This document shows positions 9,687 through 19,587 of a DNA stretch of 64,000 bases, in pieces (within the stretch, counting starts at the first letter, position 1; each line of letters begins with the position of its first letter). The stretch comes from an uncultured Tateyamaria sp. (GTDB taxonomy: Bacteria > Pseudomonadota > Alphaproteobacteria > Rhodobacterales > Rhodobacteraceae), in assembly GCA_905480645.1 (NCBI GenBank), contig CAJQRC010000026.1:91260-155259 (forward strand), written 5' to 3'. The translations under genes were made by a program, and so were the position numbers. The notes under the pieces are model-generated. The model had not been told where the DNA came from. It did no database searches and saw nothing but the letters and a program-made list of their open reading frames with translations.

Positions 9687-10187
9687 GAGAGGGGTCCTTA
9701 TCAACAGAATCTATCAGGTGTCTTTTTTATATGGTAGATTGATCTGTGAGAACCACAATATAGGCGCTATTTAAATAGCAACTATTGCAGAACTAATATT
9801 TTGAGGTGATTTTTAGTGCAACTACTAAGCTAAGGGTTATTAACCCATATTTCTCAAACTTCAAAACTATCTTTAACTTTAAAAATTTAAATTAAAAGTT
9901 TAGACTAAAGGATATTTAAAATTATTCAAATGCCCAATATGTCTAGACCATTAACCAGATTTCATCAGGTAAAAAGAAAGGAACGAAGAGGTAAGCAGTA
10001 AAATTAAAGGTTGATTTTTTAAAAGTAAATTTTGCAAAAGACTTTTGACACGTAAAGCTTAGAAACTAAAATCGTTGAATGCGATGGACATCCCGGTACT
10101 ATAAACCGTCGAGTTTAGCTAAAATTTTTGAAATAAACATCAATATGCAAAATTGCATGTATTTTATCACAACCAAAGGATACCAGC
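9687..10187. other. AT-rich intergenic region, no gene seen
   Basis: About 500 bases between divergent thyX and gloA. It is strongly AT-rich with many short A and T runs. No open frame with a ribosome binding site, RNA motif or clear inverted repeat was found. It must hold the promoters of both flanking genes. Confidence 0.5.
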
Positions 10188-10616
10188 ATGCCACTTACCT
10201 ATTTACACACAATGGTCCGCGTAAAAGACCTAGACGCGTCAGTAGCGTTTTACAAGTTACTCGGTATGGAAGAGACCCGCCGGTATGACAGCGAAAAAGG
10301 ACGCTTTACTCTTTTGTTTATGGCGCCCCCAGATCAAAAAGAATGTCCAGTCGAACTAACCTATAATTGGGATGGGGACGATGATTTACCAAGCGATAGT
10401 CGCCATTTTGGACATTTAGCCTATAGCGTAGACAATATTTATAAGACCTGCCAGTATCTGATGGAGCATGGGATCACCATAAATAGACCCCCTCGGGACG
10501 GGCATATGGCATTTGTTCGGTCTCCGGATAACATTTCAATTGAACTCTTGCAGGCTGGCCAGGACCTTCCTCCGGCAGAACCTTGGTCAAGTATGGAAAA
10601 TACGGGCTCTTGGTAA
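10188..10616 (+). CDS. gloA: Lactoylglutathione lyase (glyoxalase I)
   Basis: Detoxifies methylglyoxal by isomerising its glutathione hemithioacetal. The 142-residue VOC-fold protein has the glyoxalase I pattern: H7 in LTYLHTMVRVKDL, E in CPVELTYNW, H in HFGHLAYSV and E in SIELLQ form the metal site. AKAG-type Shine-Dalgarno AAAGGA precedes the ATG. It overlaps the following DUF1194 gene by seven bases, so the three genes to 12054 likely form one operon. The length equals that of the short bacterial GloA class. Confidence 0.93.
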   Translation: MPLTYLHTMVRVKDLDASVAFYKLLGMEETRRYDSEKGRFTLLFMAPPDQKECPVELTYNWDGDDDLPSDSRHFGHLAYSVDNIYKTCQYLMEHGITINRPPRDGHMAFVRSPDNISIELLQAGQDLPPAEPWSSMENTGSW

Positions 10617-11311
10617 GAATTGTTACCATTTTCACGGCTCTGTTTGCAGCATCCCCAGCCATAGCGTGCCGACTTGCGCTATTGCTGGCTTTGGATGTTT
10701 CATCCTCTGTGGACACCACTGAGGATGAATTACAACGAGGCGGACTAGCATCCGCTCTTCTAGCCCCAGAAGTACAAGCAGCGTTTTTTGCAGCAAAAGA
10801 TCCAGTTTCACTGGCAGTTTACGAATGGTCAGGTCGCTATAATCAGCAAGTCATTTTGAACTGGACAATGATTAATAATCCGGCGACCTTGTTATTTGCA
10901 GCGGAGACCATAGCAAATAGCAAACGTAGTCATAATGAATTTCCAACCGCTATGGGCTATGCTTTAGGATACGGCGCAAAAATGCTAGCGAGTGGGCCTC
11001 GCTGTCTTGAACAAATATTGGACATAGCAGGTGATGGACAAAACAACGAGGGTTTCGGTCCAAAACTGGCTTACAGAGAGTTTCCTTTTAAGAATATTAC
11101 AGTGAATGGGTTGGTGGTAAATGCAGGCGAATACGCGTCAGAAACAGACCTAATCACTTTCTACAAAAGTAAAGTTTTGTTGGGTCCCGGTGCATTTTTA
11201 GAGATAGCTCAGGGTTTTGAAGACTATGAACATGCTATGCGCCGTAAATTAGAGCGTGAGTTAAGTCCTCCGGTGATTGGTATACTATTGCGACAAGACC
11301 AAGCTGGATGA
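10610..11311 (+). CDS. Secreted DUF1194 protein with von Willebrand factor A domain (copy 1)
   Basis: Exported VWA-domain protein of DUF1194, about 233 residues. A cleavable signal peptide ends at A-I-A before CRLALLLALDVSSSVD. DVSSS is the MIDAS metal-binding motif. Further conserved parts are VYEWSGRYNQQVIL and DIAGDGQNN. The start is uncertain: the TTG at 10610 overlaps the gloA stop and gives a compact signal peptide, while a TTG at 10583 would add nine residues. The gene is linked by a four-base overlap to a second DUF1194 gene. Function is unknown; VWA domains usually mediate protein contacts. Confidence 0.8.
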   Translation: MVRIVTIFTALFAASPAIACRLALLLALDVSSSVDTTEDELQRGGLASALLAPEVQAAFFAAKDPVSLAVYEWSGRYNQQVILNWTMINNPATLLFAAETIANSKRSHNEFPTAMGYALGYGAKMLASGPRCLEQILDIAGDGQNNEGFGPKLAYREFPFKNITVNGLVVNAGEYASETDLITFYKSKVLLGPGAFLEIAQGFEDYEHAMRRKLERELSPPVIGILLRQDQAG

Positions 11312-12054
11312 ATTTACCCAATCTCTACATAAAACAATGCGCAGGCGTCTTGATATTACTCCTGCTGTTTGCAAATACTACATCAGCCGAATGCCGTCAT
11401 GCCTTAGCCTTAGGGTTGGATGTATCAGGTTCAGTAAATGACCTAGAATATCGTCTACAAATCGAAGGGATCGCTGAAGCGCTCGATACTTCTAAGGTTC
11501 GACGAGCATTAACAATCAGACCCGACGCAACTGTAGACTTATTAGTATATGAATGGAGTGGACCACAGAATTCGGCTGTCATATTACCCTGGACAACAAT
11601 ACTGAATGAGCAAGTTGTTAGCAAAGTTATCACAAAAATTCGAACCACACAGAGAAGGCAAACAACGCCAGGGACAGCACTTGGACTAGCAATGCGCGAG
11701 GGCGCAACCTACTTATCATCTCGATCACATTGCCAGCACCGCACTCTCAATTTATCTAGCGATGGAAGGTCAAACCTTGGCCCACTTCCTATGGATGTAA
11801 AACCCGAAATTGAGATCACTAATATCACAATCAACGCTCTGGTAATCGAAGCGAGAAATTCATCATCTCACAATGAAACGCAAAAACAAATTGGGGACCT
11901 GCAGCGCTACTTCAAAGCCAACGTGATTGTCGGGTCTAATAGTTTTGTTGAAATTGCTTTTAGTTTTGAGAATTACGCCAAATCGATGGCCCGTAAATTA
12001 GAAAAGGAATTAGAAATATTTATGCTTTCAAAGCTAATGATGCCAGAATTATAG
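11308..12054 (+). CDS. Secreted DUF1194 protein with von Willebrand factor A domain (copy 2)
   Basis: A 248-residue paralogue of the preceding protein, starting at ATGA within the upstream stop (translational coupling). A signal peptide with a long leucine core ends near TTSAEC, followed by HALALGLDVSGSVND with the MIDAS motif DVSGS. It shares LLVYEWSGPQNSAVILPW and the C-terminal AFSFENYAKSMARKLEKEL pattern with copy 1. Both retain single conserved cysteines right after the signal peptide and mid-domain. The pair probably arose by tandem duplication and then diverged. Function is unknown. Confidence 0.82.
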   Translation: MNLPNLYIKQCAGVLILLLLFANTTSAECRHALALGLDVSGSVNDLEYRLQIEGIAEALDTSKVRRALTIRPDATVDLLVYEWSGPQNSAVILPWTTILNEQVVSKVITKIRTTQRRQTTPGTALGLAMREGATYLSSRSHCQHRTLNLSSDGRSNLGPLPMDVKPEIEITNITINALVIEARNSSSHNETQKQIGDLQRYFKANVIVGSNSFVEIAFSFENYAKSMARKLEKELEIFMLSKLMMPEL

Positions 12055-12208
12055 CAAAAGGATGCATGCGCTTGGAAAAGTAATCTAGTGAATTTTTCCA
12101 ATTGAAGTTCTTCCAATTTTCTTGGGTGAATTTTTCGTGCTTATGTCTTTGCTAATTTAATAAATCCGATAATGCCTTGAACCAAGAAAAGGAGAACCCA
12201 CCCAATAC

Positions 12209-12469
12209 TCATCGGTGAAGCGCTTTTGCAATTACTGATATCAAACCTGAAAATTTTTCAGGAGCGTTATCTTGGCCTGTTACCCAACGATAAAGGTCCT
12301 GATCATTCTCATCCAGTAAAGCATCATAATGCTCTAAAGTAGACGAGTCCATTCTTGCCAATTCTGCATCTGCGAATGCTGATAAAATCAAATCCATTTC
12401 TTTGATACCGCGTCTCATTGACCTCATTTTTAAGCGCTTTAGGCGATGCTCAAGAAGCTCCTCAGCCAT
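12209..12469 (-). CDS. sdhE: Succinate dehydrogenase FAD assembly factor SdhE
   Basis: Small (about 86 residues) helical protein that promotes covalent flavinylation of SdhA. The signature RRGIKEMD (RGxxE motif) is near the N-terminus, followed by the family pattern DALLDENDQDLYRWVTG. The ATG at 12469 gives the typical MAEELLEHRLKRL start and overlaps the end of the XRE gene by eight bases. A further upstream in-frame start at 12490 is unlikely. The C-terminal tail SGLISVIAKALHR is slightly longer than in the E. coli protein. Confidence 0.9.
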   Translation of the reverse strand: MAEELLEHRLKRLKMRSMRRGIKEMDLILSAFADAELARMDSSTLEHYDALLDENDQDLYRWVTGQDNAPEKFSGLISVIAKALHR

Positions 12470-12860
12470 TTCGAGGCCCCTGCAATGCAATCCTTACTCG
12501 TTTTTCAAGACGCCCAAGCTGTTCAGCGCGCGCTAACAGATCCGTACGAAGGTCTCTTATTTCCGTAAGCAAATCACGCATATCGGCAGATACGGGCTCC
12601 ATCTCATTTGGCCCATTAACACCCTCACCCTCACCGTTAATCAACCACATCATTGACACATTCAATAGTCCTGCCATCATGGAAAGACGGTTAGCCCGTG
12701 GTTCGCTGAGGTCATTCTCCCAAGCGCGTAGGGTTGCCAAACGGATTCCAAGCCTTTTAGCCAGTTGCTGCTGTGTCATGCCCGCCTGATCACGCGCACC
12801 GGCTACCCGATCACCAAATGTTGATGCCTCAGGACTGTACCAGTCATGCGTCTCTTCCAT
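12462..12860 (-). CDS. XRE-family transcriptional regulator
   Basis: A DNA-binding regulator of about 132 residues. An N-terminal helix-turn-helix (GDRVAGARDQAGMTQQQLAK ... RLATLRAWENDLSEPR) is followed by a LSMMAGLLNVSMMWLINGEG segment typical of XRE proteins. The C-terminal third is a probable coiled coil (LLTEIRDLRTDLLARAEQLGRLEKRV) that could dimerise. The start at 12860 was chosen for its AGAGGAAA Shine-Dalgarno; the frame is open farther upstream. It overlaps sdhE and is divergent from the aminotransferase. The target is unknown. Confidence 0.85.
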   Translation of the reverse strand: MEETHDWYSPEASTFGDRVAGARDQAGMTQQQLAKRLGIRLATLRAWENDLSEPRANRLSMMAGLLNVSMMWLINGEGEGVNGPNEMEPVSADMRDLLTEIRDLRTDLLARAEQLGRLEKRVRIALQGPRNG

Positions 12861-12892
12861 TCTATTTTCCTCTGAGTCATTCAAACGCTTGA

Positions 12893-14152
<1,260 letters not shown>

Positions 14153-14624
14153 CTACTGTGCAACCAAGTTTATTAGCATCTAAGCACAAAACTGGTTAAA
14201 CTTTAGAAAATGGTTAAATGCAGGCTAAAATATAAACTATTCTTGCCAACAAATTCTTCAAAGCAATCAAATAAAAGCTTAACAAAGAATTTAAGAAAGC
14301 TAGTAAAAATAATTAGCGAGCCAGAGGCTTACTTTAAATCATAAAATATCCCAAATCTTAATTCTTTATGGATTGACTTAGGCTTCATTAGCAATCTGAT
14401 ATTAATAACACATTGACCGCAATAATTCCTGACTAAAATTGTCGGGTTGACATTTCTGACTATTTCAGTAAGAATAAAACAAGGTCCAGCCACCTCGAAA
14501 CTACTGAGGAAAGCCCGACATAGAAATTATGCGAGGACTTGCCAATGCAGCTACTCAAAAACACAGATAAAAGCTGCACAAAATGGATTAAAAACTACCA
14601 CACAAAGTTTGATTGGATACAGTC
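14153..14624. other. Intergenic region before hemP
   Basis: About 470 AT-rich bases with no supported gene. A candidate promoter for the downstream hemP unit lies at 14447-14475. An iron-responsive operator (Fur, RirA or Irr box) was sought but no convincing palindrome was found. Confidence 0.5.
14447..14475 (+). promoter_or_regulatory. Candidate sigma-70 promoter of hemP
   Basis: TTGACA at 14447-14452, a 17-base spacer, and AAGAAT at 14470-14475 (four of six matches to TATAAT). It lies 150 bases upstream of the hemP start. The -35 is perfect and the spacing ideal, but the -10 is imperfect. Confidence 0.35.
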
Positions 14625-14789
14625 ATGAGCTTCCATTCAACACTGCCTAAACGAAAATTAGCACCAAGCCCGCCTAGTTATGCCGCTCGTGATTTGACGC
14701 AGGATGGTGACTTGGCGCAAATTGTGTTAGACGAAAAAATCTACATCTTGCGGATAACGCGGGCTGGTAAATTGATTCTAACCAAATGA
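14625..14789 (+). CDS. hemP: Hemin uptake protein HemP
   Basis: A 54-residue HemP-family protein. The C-terminal half reads SYAARDL ... IVLDEKIYILRITRAGKLILTK. The ending (I/V)YxLRxTRxGKLILTK is diagnostic of HemP, which is linked to haem and iron uptake operons; in rhizobia HmuP acts as a co-activator of haem uptake genes. The ATG at 14625 opens the frame. The stop overlaps the next gene's start (ATGA), so the two are translationally coupled. No haem transporter genes (hmuRSTUV) are nearby in the window, which suggests action in trans. Confidence 0.88.
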   Translation: MSFHSTLPKRKLAPSPPSYAARDLTQDGDLAQIVLDEKIYILRITRAGKLILTK

Positions 14790-15268
14790 CAGCAGACAAG
14801 AAAAAACACGGTGGTACTCCTGTAGGGGTCATCGCCGAACTTGATAGCATTGAGGCAGCATCCGTTATCTACTTTCGCCTTTGGCGTAACGGTTCTGTTG
14901 CCCAAGCACAAATTTGGAATGACTTTGCCTCAGTGCTTGGACCTAGTTACGGCAGAAAAGCCATGAAGTCATTTGAGGAACTATGTACTCTTTGTACTCG
15001 TCATGGACGCAGACCGCTGATGCGGCATTCTTTACAATGTAAATATCTCGGCGCAGATGAATCTTGCTTTGCTAACTTCATTGCAACAGCAGCTACCGGG
15101 GAGCGTGAAGATGCACTACTTATAGCCACTCTGCTTGTTAGACCTGATATGGCGCCTCTGATCGCGTCTTTAGCTAATTATGTTGGCCTTGCCTTTAAAA
15201 AAATGCAACTCGGTGCACCGAAAGATATTTCCTCAGAACAATTTCCTTTATCAAAAACTCTTCATTAA
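14786..15268 (+). CDS. Conserved protein of unknown function coupled to hemP
   Basis: A 160-residue soluble protein, with its start overlapping the hemP stop. A motif-rich central block contains ELCTLCTRHGRRPLMRH, then a cysteine in LQCKYLGADESCFANF, and REDALLIATLLVRPDMAPLIASLA. Four cysteines in C-x2-C...C...C order could bind metal, haem or an iron-sulfur cluster; this is inference. As I recall, the block RRPLMRH...LGADE...REDAL occurs in Rhodobacteraceae proteins of unknown function. Coupling to hemP suggests a role in iron or haem handling. Confidence 0.75.
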   Translation: MTADKKKHGGTPVGVIAELDSIEAASVIYFRLWRNGSVAQAQIWNDFASVLGPSYGRKAMKSFEELCTLCTRHGRRPLMRHSLQCKYLGADESCFANFIATAATGEREDALLIATLLVRPDMAPLIASLANYVGLAFKKMQLGAPKDISSEQFPLSKTLH

Positions 15269-15437
15269 AGAGAGGTTTTGATGGATTTTTTGTAGTCAAT
15301 TTATATAAATTTGATATCAAGAGAGCCGTTTATCAAAGTATCAAAGTACGAACCATGCCATACCTAACTGACCGACGTAGTTTATCAAATACAATTTCAA
15401 TTTTTGATATGCGCCAAAATTTAATTTAATTATTTCA

Positions 15438-16799
15438 TTACACTATACGCAAATTGGGCACAGCTATCAGCCAAAAGCGTATCATCAAAGCGGCACCAGC
15501 AAAGGCTAACCCAACAACAAGGCCAAGCCATACACCCACACCTTCCCACCCCAAAACAAACCCTAAAATGTAGGCACAAGGTATCCCAATTATCCAATAA
15601 GAAACAGCCGCAATAATCATAGGCATTTTTGTATCCTGCATGCCTCGCAACAAGCCAAGCGCAACAACCTGTGCACCATCCATCAACTGAAACAGGGCGG
15701 CCATCATCAAAAGATTGACACCAATAATAATAATTTGAGCTCGCGCGGGCTCACCATTATTCATAAAAATACCAATTAACAGCTCTGGCAATGCAACAAA
15801 CAGAACAACAGTTACAATCGCTGTTAAAAAACTCATAAAGATCAGGGTCTTTGCCCCTCGAACAAGATGGAATATATCGTTGCGGCCAATAGCATTTCCT
15901 GCACGGATAGTAGCCACATTCCCTAAACCAAGATGCACCATAAAGGTGATTGAGGTGAGCTGCATAGCTATGCCATGCGCGGCTAACGGAACGGTTCCCA
16001 GCCATCCCATCATCAAAGCTGTCGCTGCAAAAAGTCCAACTTCACTCAAGGTAGTTAATCCGATTGGCCAGCCGAGCCTAAAAACGCGAAGAAGCATTTC
16101 ATAATCTGGGCGCCACAAACGATTGAGAATGCCATGATTTGGTAGTGTATACAGCGCATAAGCCACAGCACCAATCAGCATCATCGCATTCGTAACAACT
16201 GAAGCGATTGCCGCTCCACTAATGCCCATTTCAGGCATACCAAAATTACCAAAAATGAACAGATAATTTGCAAAACAATTTAATAAGACCCCCAAAGACG
16301 TGATCCAAAAAATAATTTGGGTCCGCTCAAGTGCTGCAAGATAACTTTTGAATGTCATTAAAATAAGAGCAGGAAATATTCCCCACCCCGCAATTGCCAA
16401 ATATGCAGAACCATCACGAGAAACCTGATCGCTTTGGCCCGCAAACAACAAAATTTCTTCAGACCAATACATCAATGGCATCACTGTTATCGCAAAACCT
16501 ACACTCAACCAAAGCCCCATACGAGTAGCACGGCGCAGACTTACTTCATCTCCTTCTGCATCATAAGAAGCAACCATAGGCATCACTGCCCAGGCAAACC
16601 CCGCACCAGCTAGAAACAACACCAAAAAGAAGGACCCGGCAACAGTTTGAGCCGCTAGTTCGTCAACACCATACCATCCAAGCATAACTGTATCCGTTAC
16701 ACCGATAGCCACCTGGCCTAGATGTCCACCAATCAAAGGCAAACCAAGAGATAAAACGGCTATCCCATGTGAGGGGTAGGACATTATAGATGTGGACAT
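15438..16799 (-). CDS. norM: MATE-family multidrug efflux transporter
   Basis: Inner-membrane Na+/H+-driven drug exporter of the NorM branch, 453 residues. The sequence has about twelve hydrophobic segments in two pseudo-repeats. The start LSLGLPLIGGHLGQVAIGVTDTVMLGWYG and the matching second-half start VFRLGWPIGLTTLSEVGLF are typical of MATE bundles. The C-terminus ends shortly after the last membrane helix. It is monocistronic and converges with the hemP unit. The substrate cannot be read from sequence. Confidence 0.92.
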   Translation of the reverse strand: MSTSIMSYPSHGIAVLSLGLPLIGGHLGQVAIGVTDTVMLGWYGVDELAAQTVAGSFFLVLFLAGAGFAWAVMPMVASYDAEGDEVSLRRATRMGLWLSVGFAITVMPLMYWSEEILLFAGQSDQVSRDGSAYLAIAGWGIFPALILMTFKSYLAALERTQIIFWITSLGVLLNCFANYLFIFGNFGMPEMGISGAAIASVVTNAMMLIGAVAYALYTLPNHGILNRLWRPDYEMLLRVFRLGWPIGLTTLSEVGLFAATALMMGWLGTVPLAAHGIAMQLTSITFMVHLGLGNVATIRAGNAIGRNDIFHLVRGAKTLIFMSFLTAIVTVVLFVALPELLIGIFMNNGEPARAQIIIIGVNLLMMAALFQLMDGAQVVALGLLRGMQDTKMPMIIAAVSYWIIGIPCAYILGFVLGWEGVGVWLGLVVGLAFAGAALMIRFWLIAVPNLRIV

Positions 16800-16883
16800 T
16801 GTTTAGCCTTTCACCTGATAGAGCCCTATAACGGCGGTTTCTCTTTTCAAATAAAGCTTTTTAACTAGTAGGTTTTTGAAAAA

Positions 16884-17768
16884 TTAAATGAATGGCAAGA
16901 CTAACTGAATTGAAATAAACGCAATTATACCACCCGAAATAATTTCAATTACCGCCATAGTCTTTATGGCCTTTTCCCCAGACCAACTTGGAAGCGCTGT
17001 GCGCCGTACTGTGACCGCAATTAGAGCACAAAATAACGTTACACTGGCAGTGCCTAGACCCATTACAAAAGTGCCCGCTATTCCGGCCCAAGGTATACCA
17101 AATCCAAAACATAAGATCAGTAAAAATACTGCACCAGTACATGGTCGAATTGCAATTGAACCCACGATGGCCAGCGCATCCAACCAAGAAGTCATACTTT
17201 CAACTTGATGCAAACTTGGTCCGTGCGCATGACCACAGTTGTCGCAATGTCTATCAGAATCCATTGGATATACCAAAGTAGAAGTCCCCCGACGGACACC
17301 ACGAAAAACTAACCAAAGTCCAACCAAGCCGATAGCAGCATAACTTGCAGGCGCCATTATCTCTTCTGTTAAAGCGGTCATCTCAGTGAGACCCCAACCC
17401 AGGACAAATGCACCAATGACAACTAGAACGATGGCTACCGTAGCCTGCGCCAGAGATGCCGCAACCGCCAGTAAAGATAATCTCAACGCAGTCATACCGG
17501 TTGCAAAACCTAAGCCCCCTATTACCAGCTTACCATGCCCCGGACCTACCGCATGAAAAAATCCATAAGCGGCACATATACTCATCAACGCAAGCCACGC
17601 TCCTGTTTCACCAGTTCGAACAGCACGTAATCCAGCAGCTAAAGCATTTTGAGTGTCACGTTGTTCAGTCACTACCCAGCGCGTGACATCGCTCAAACCA
17701 CCAAAGCCAAAAATCCAAGTCAAAACAACGACGCCTGCAAACAAAAAAGCAAATTTTAAAATACGCAT
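16884..17768 (-). CDS. NicO/RcnA-type nickel-cobalt (or zinc) transporter
   Basis: Integral membrane protein of 294 residues with about six to seven helices, related to NicO/RcnA exporters. The signature HAVGPGHGKLVIGG (helix 2, with HxxxxGH) is the metal-binding motif of this superfamily. A cytosolic or periplasmic loop holds HCDNCGHAHGPSLHQ (three His near two Cys), consistent with metal sensing or relay. It overlaps the upstream DUF1007 gene by 13 bases, and the pair is a known conserved unit. Metal and direction are inferred; DUF1007-linked versions may serve uptake or efflux. Confidence 0.85.
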   Translation of the reverse strand: MRILKFAFLFAGVVVLTWIFGFGGLSDVTRWVVTEQRDTQNALAAGLRAVRTGETGAWLALMSICAAYGFFHAVGPGHGKLVIGGLGFATGMTALRLSLLAVAASLAQATVAIVLVVIGAFVLGWGLTEMTALTEEIMAPASYAAIGLVGLWLVFRGVRRGTSTLVYPMDSDRHCDNCGHAHGPSLHQVESMTSWLDALAIVGSIAIRPCTGAVFLLILCFGFGIPWAGIAGTFVMGLGTASVTLFCALIAVTVRRTALPSWSGEKAIKTMAVIEIISGGIIAFISIQLVLPFI

Positions 17769-18406
17769 GACAAGCTGACGGTATCCGCAAATGCTTCACC
17801 GACTTTAGGAAAGTCATCCTCCGCTTTACTTGCCGGCATCGCATAAAGTAATTCTTCAACCATAGTATACGCAGCATCTAAATCCGCATTCTGAACTTTC
17901 GCAGTACAAGGTCCTTCAACAATTACTGAGCCAACCAAATTATAAGCGGTATAAAAAGTTGGGTCAAAAGCCTTAATTATAATTCCGTCCGCCATACCTG
18001 AGGAAGATCTAAAATGCGTTGAGATAACCAGGCCGTTTTCGACTTTTATACCATTGCGCTGAGGCGGTCCAAGAACAACAGGTTTACCATTACGTGTCGC
18101 AATGGTGTCACCGGCGAAGCCTTCAACCCAATTCAGATCAAAACCGTCAAGCAGCAATAGCTCATTGTCTTCAAGACTGCCGTTTCCATCTGGGTCCAGT
18201 CCCATATCTGTCAGTAAAAGTAACGAGTAAAAGTCATCATACATCCACTGCACCTCGACGCCTTCAAAGGCACCATCTTTATCCACTGACACGCGCAGTT
18301 TGACATCAACAAACACGTGTGGATGCGCGGCTGCGTCCGTCGGCATTATCAGCAGTATTACTAACATAAAAGTAGCGAGTATATTCTCACAGTAAGATTT
18401 TCTCAT
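17756..18406 (-). CDS. Periplasmic DUF1007 protein, partner of the NicO transporter
   Basis: Exported protein of about 216 residues. A signal peptide (ATFMLVILLIMPTDAAA) is followed by HPHVFVDVKLRV, the DUF1007 hallmark with two histidines at the mature N-terminus that could bind metal. An EF-hand-like segment D-P-D-G-N-G-S-L-E-D-N-E-L occurs mid-protein. The start at 18406 (ATG) was preferred to a TTG six codons upstream. The stop lies inside the next gene, indicating coupled translation. It likely delivers or buffers the transported metal in the periplasm; this is inferred from pairing. Confidence 0.82.
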   Translation of the reverse strand: MRKSYCENILATFMLVILLIMPTDAAAHPHVFVDVKLRVSVDKDGAFEGVEVQWMYDDFYSLLLLTDMGLDPDGNGSLEDNELLLLDGFDLNWVEGFAGDTIATRNGKPVVLGPPQRNGIKVENGLVISTHFRSSSGMADGIIIKAFDPTFYTAYNLVGSVIVEGPCTAKVQNADLDAAYTMVEELLYAMPASKAEDDFPKVGEAFADTVSLSCVF

Positions 18407-18593
18407 ACAGATTTTATCACTCAAGGGTTGGAAAATTGCATTACATTAGTAGTGTGACATTCTTTATTTAGATTAACAGTGGTCGAGTTTTTAGCTTCAT
18501 GTAAAGTCATAGTCCAATAAAAATACTTTTTTTAATCCCACATAGATAAGCGAATAATCACAAAACTCCACAAGTATAGAAACAAAAAGGCCC

Positions 18594-19460
18594 ATGATGC
18601 GAATTGAAATACGTAATCTAAATGGTAATCAATTTGTAATTCGACACTGGGGAGATGCATCAAAACCTAAGTTATTGATGTTGCATGGTTTTCCAGAGTT
18701 TGGTGATGCCTGGGAAGATTTAGCACCATTGGTCGCTCACCGTTTTCATTGTATCGCTCCGGATCAGCGAGGCTACGGCGGCAGCTTTGCGCCTGCTAAT
18801 GTTGGGGCTTATACTTTTTCAAATTTAGTTGCTGACATGACAGCTTTGATTGGGAACGTTGGACCGATAACCATAATTGGTCACGACTGGGGTGCTGCAG
18901 TGGCCTATGGGCTAGCAATGTTCCAACCAAACTTAGTGAAACGCTTAATTGTTGTTAATGGTGTGCACCCAGTACCATTCCAGCGCGCTGTGGCAGCAGG
19001 CGGATTACAATCCAAGGCGTCACAATACATCAACTATCTACGCAGTAAAAAATCTGACAAAGGGTTAGAAAAAGACGACTTCGCTAAATTAATCAAATTG
19101 TTTTCAGCCAATATGGACATGAGTTGGTTAGCAGGCAAGCGCCTAGCCGATTATAAAACTGCATGGCGGACCTCAGGCGTTACAAGTATGGTCAACTGGT
19201 ATCGCGCTTCTCCTCTGGTTATAGCTAGTCCGGGCATGCCAGCGCCAATGCCTTGTCTACCAATCAAAAAATTGTTTGTAAAATGCCCACACCTCCTCAT
19301 TTGGGGAATCAATGACGTTACTTTACTACCTCAGTCCACCGATGGTCTGGAAGAATTCGCGCCAAATTTGACTCGATCAAATATTGCTGATGCAGATCAC
19401 TGGGTTTTGCATCAAAAGCCTCGAGAAGTTGCAGATATCATTTTAGACTGGATGTCATAA
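18594..19460 (+). CDS. Alpha/beta hydrolase, epoxide hydrolase-like
   Basis: A 288-residue alpha/beta hydrolase with aspartate as nucleophile: GHDWGAAVAYGLA in place of the usual GxSxG. HGFPEFGDAW gives the HGxP oxyanion motif, DQRGYGGS the next loop, GINDVTLLP the acid region and DADHWVLHQKP the catalytic histidine. This set is typical of soluble epoxide hydrolases and also of some haloacetate and haloalkane dehalogenases. A cap domain spans roughly residues 130-220. It is divergent from the DUF1007 gene. The substrate is unknown. Confidence 0.82.
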   Translation: MMRIEIRNLNGNQFVIRHWGDASKPKLLMLHGFPEFGDAWEDLAPLVAHRFHCIAPDQRGYGGSFAPANVGAYTFSNLVADMTALIGNVGPITIIGHDWGAAVAYGLAMFQPNLVKRLIVVNGVHPVPFQRAVAAGGLQSKASQYINYLRSKKSDKGLEKDDFAKLIKLFSANMDMSWLAGKRLADYKTAWRTSGVTSMVNWYRASPLVIASPGMPAPMPCLPIKKLFVKCPHLLIWGINDVTLLPQSTDGLEEFAPNLTRSNIADADHWVLHQKPREVADIILDWMS

Positions 19461-19587
19461 GGGTCAATTTTATTATGGATTCTTCAAAATTCTTCGTACC
19501 CTAGCGTTGATTCAGTTGTATAGATAATAATCCCACTTCCCCCCTTCTCATGCCTCTGACATAGTAGTTTAAAAAAGAGCGGTTAAA

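Noticed and set aside
14505..14530. GAGGAAAGCCCGACAT resembling the conserved 5' motif of RNase P RNA
   Set aside because: Only this short stretch matches; the paired regions and the conserved 3' part of RNase P RNA are missing, and the hemP gene starts just downstream.
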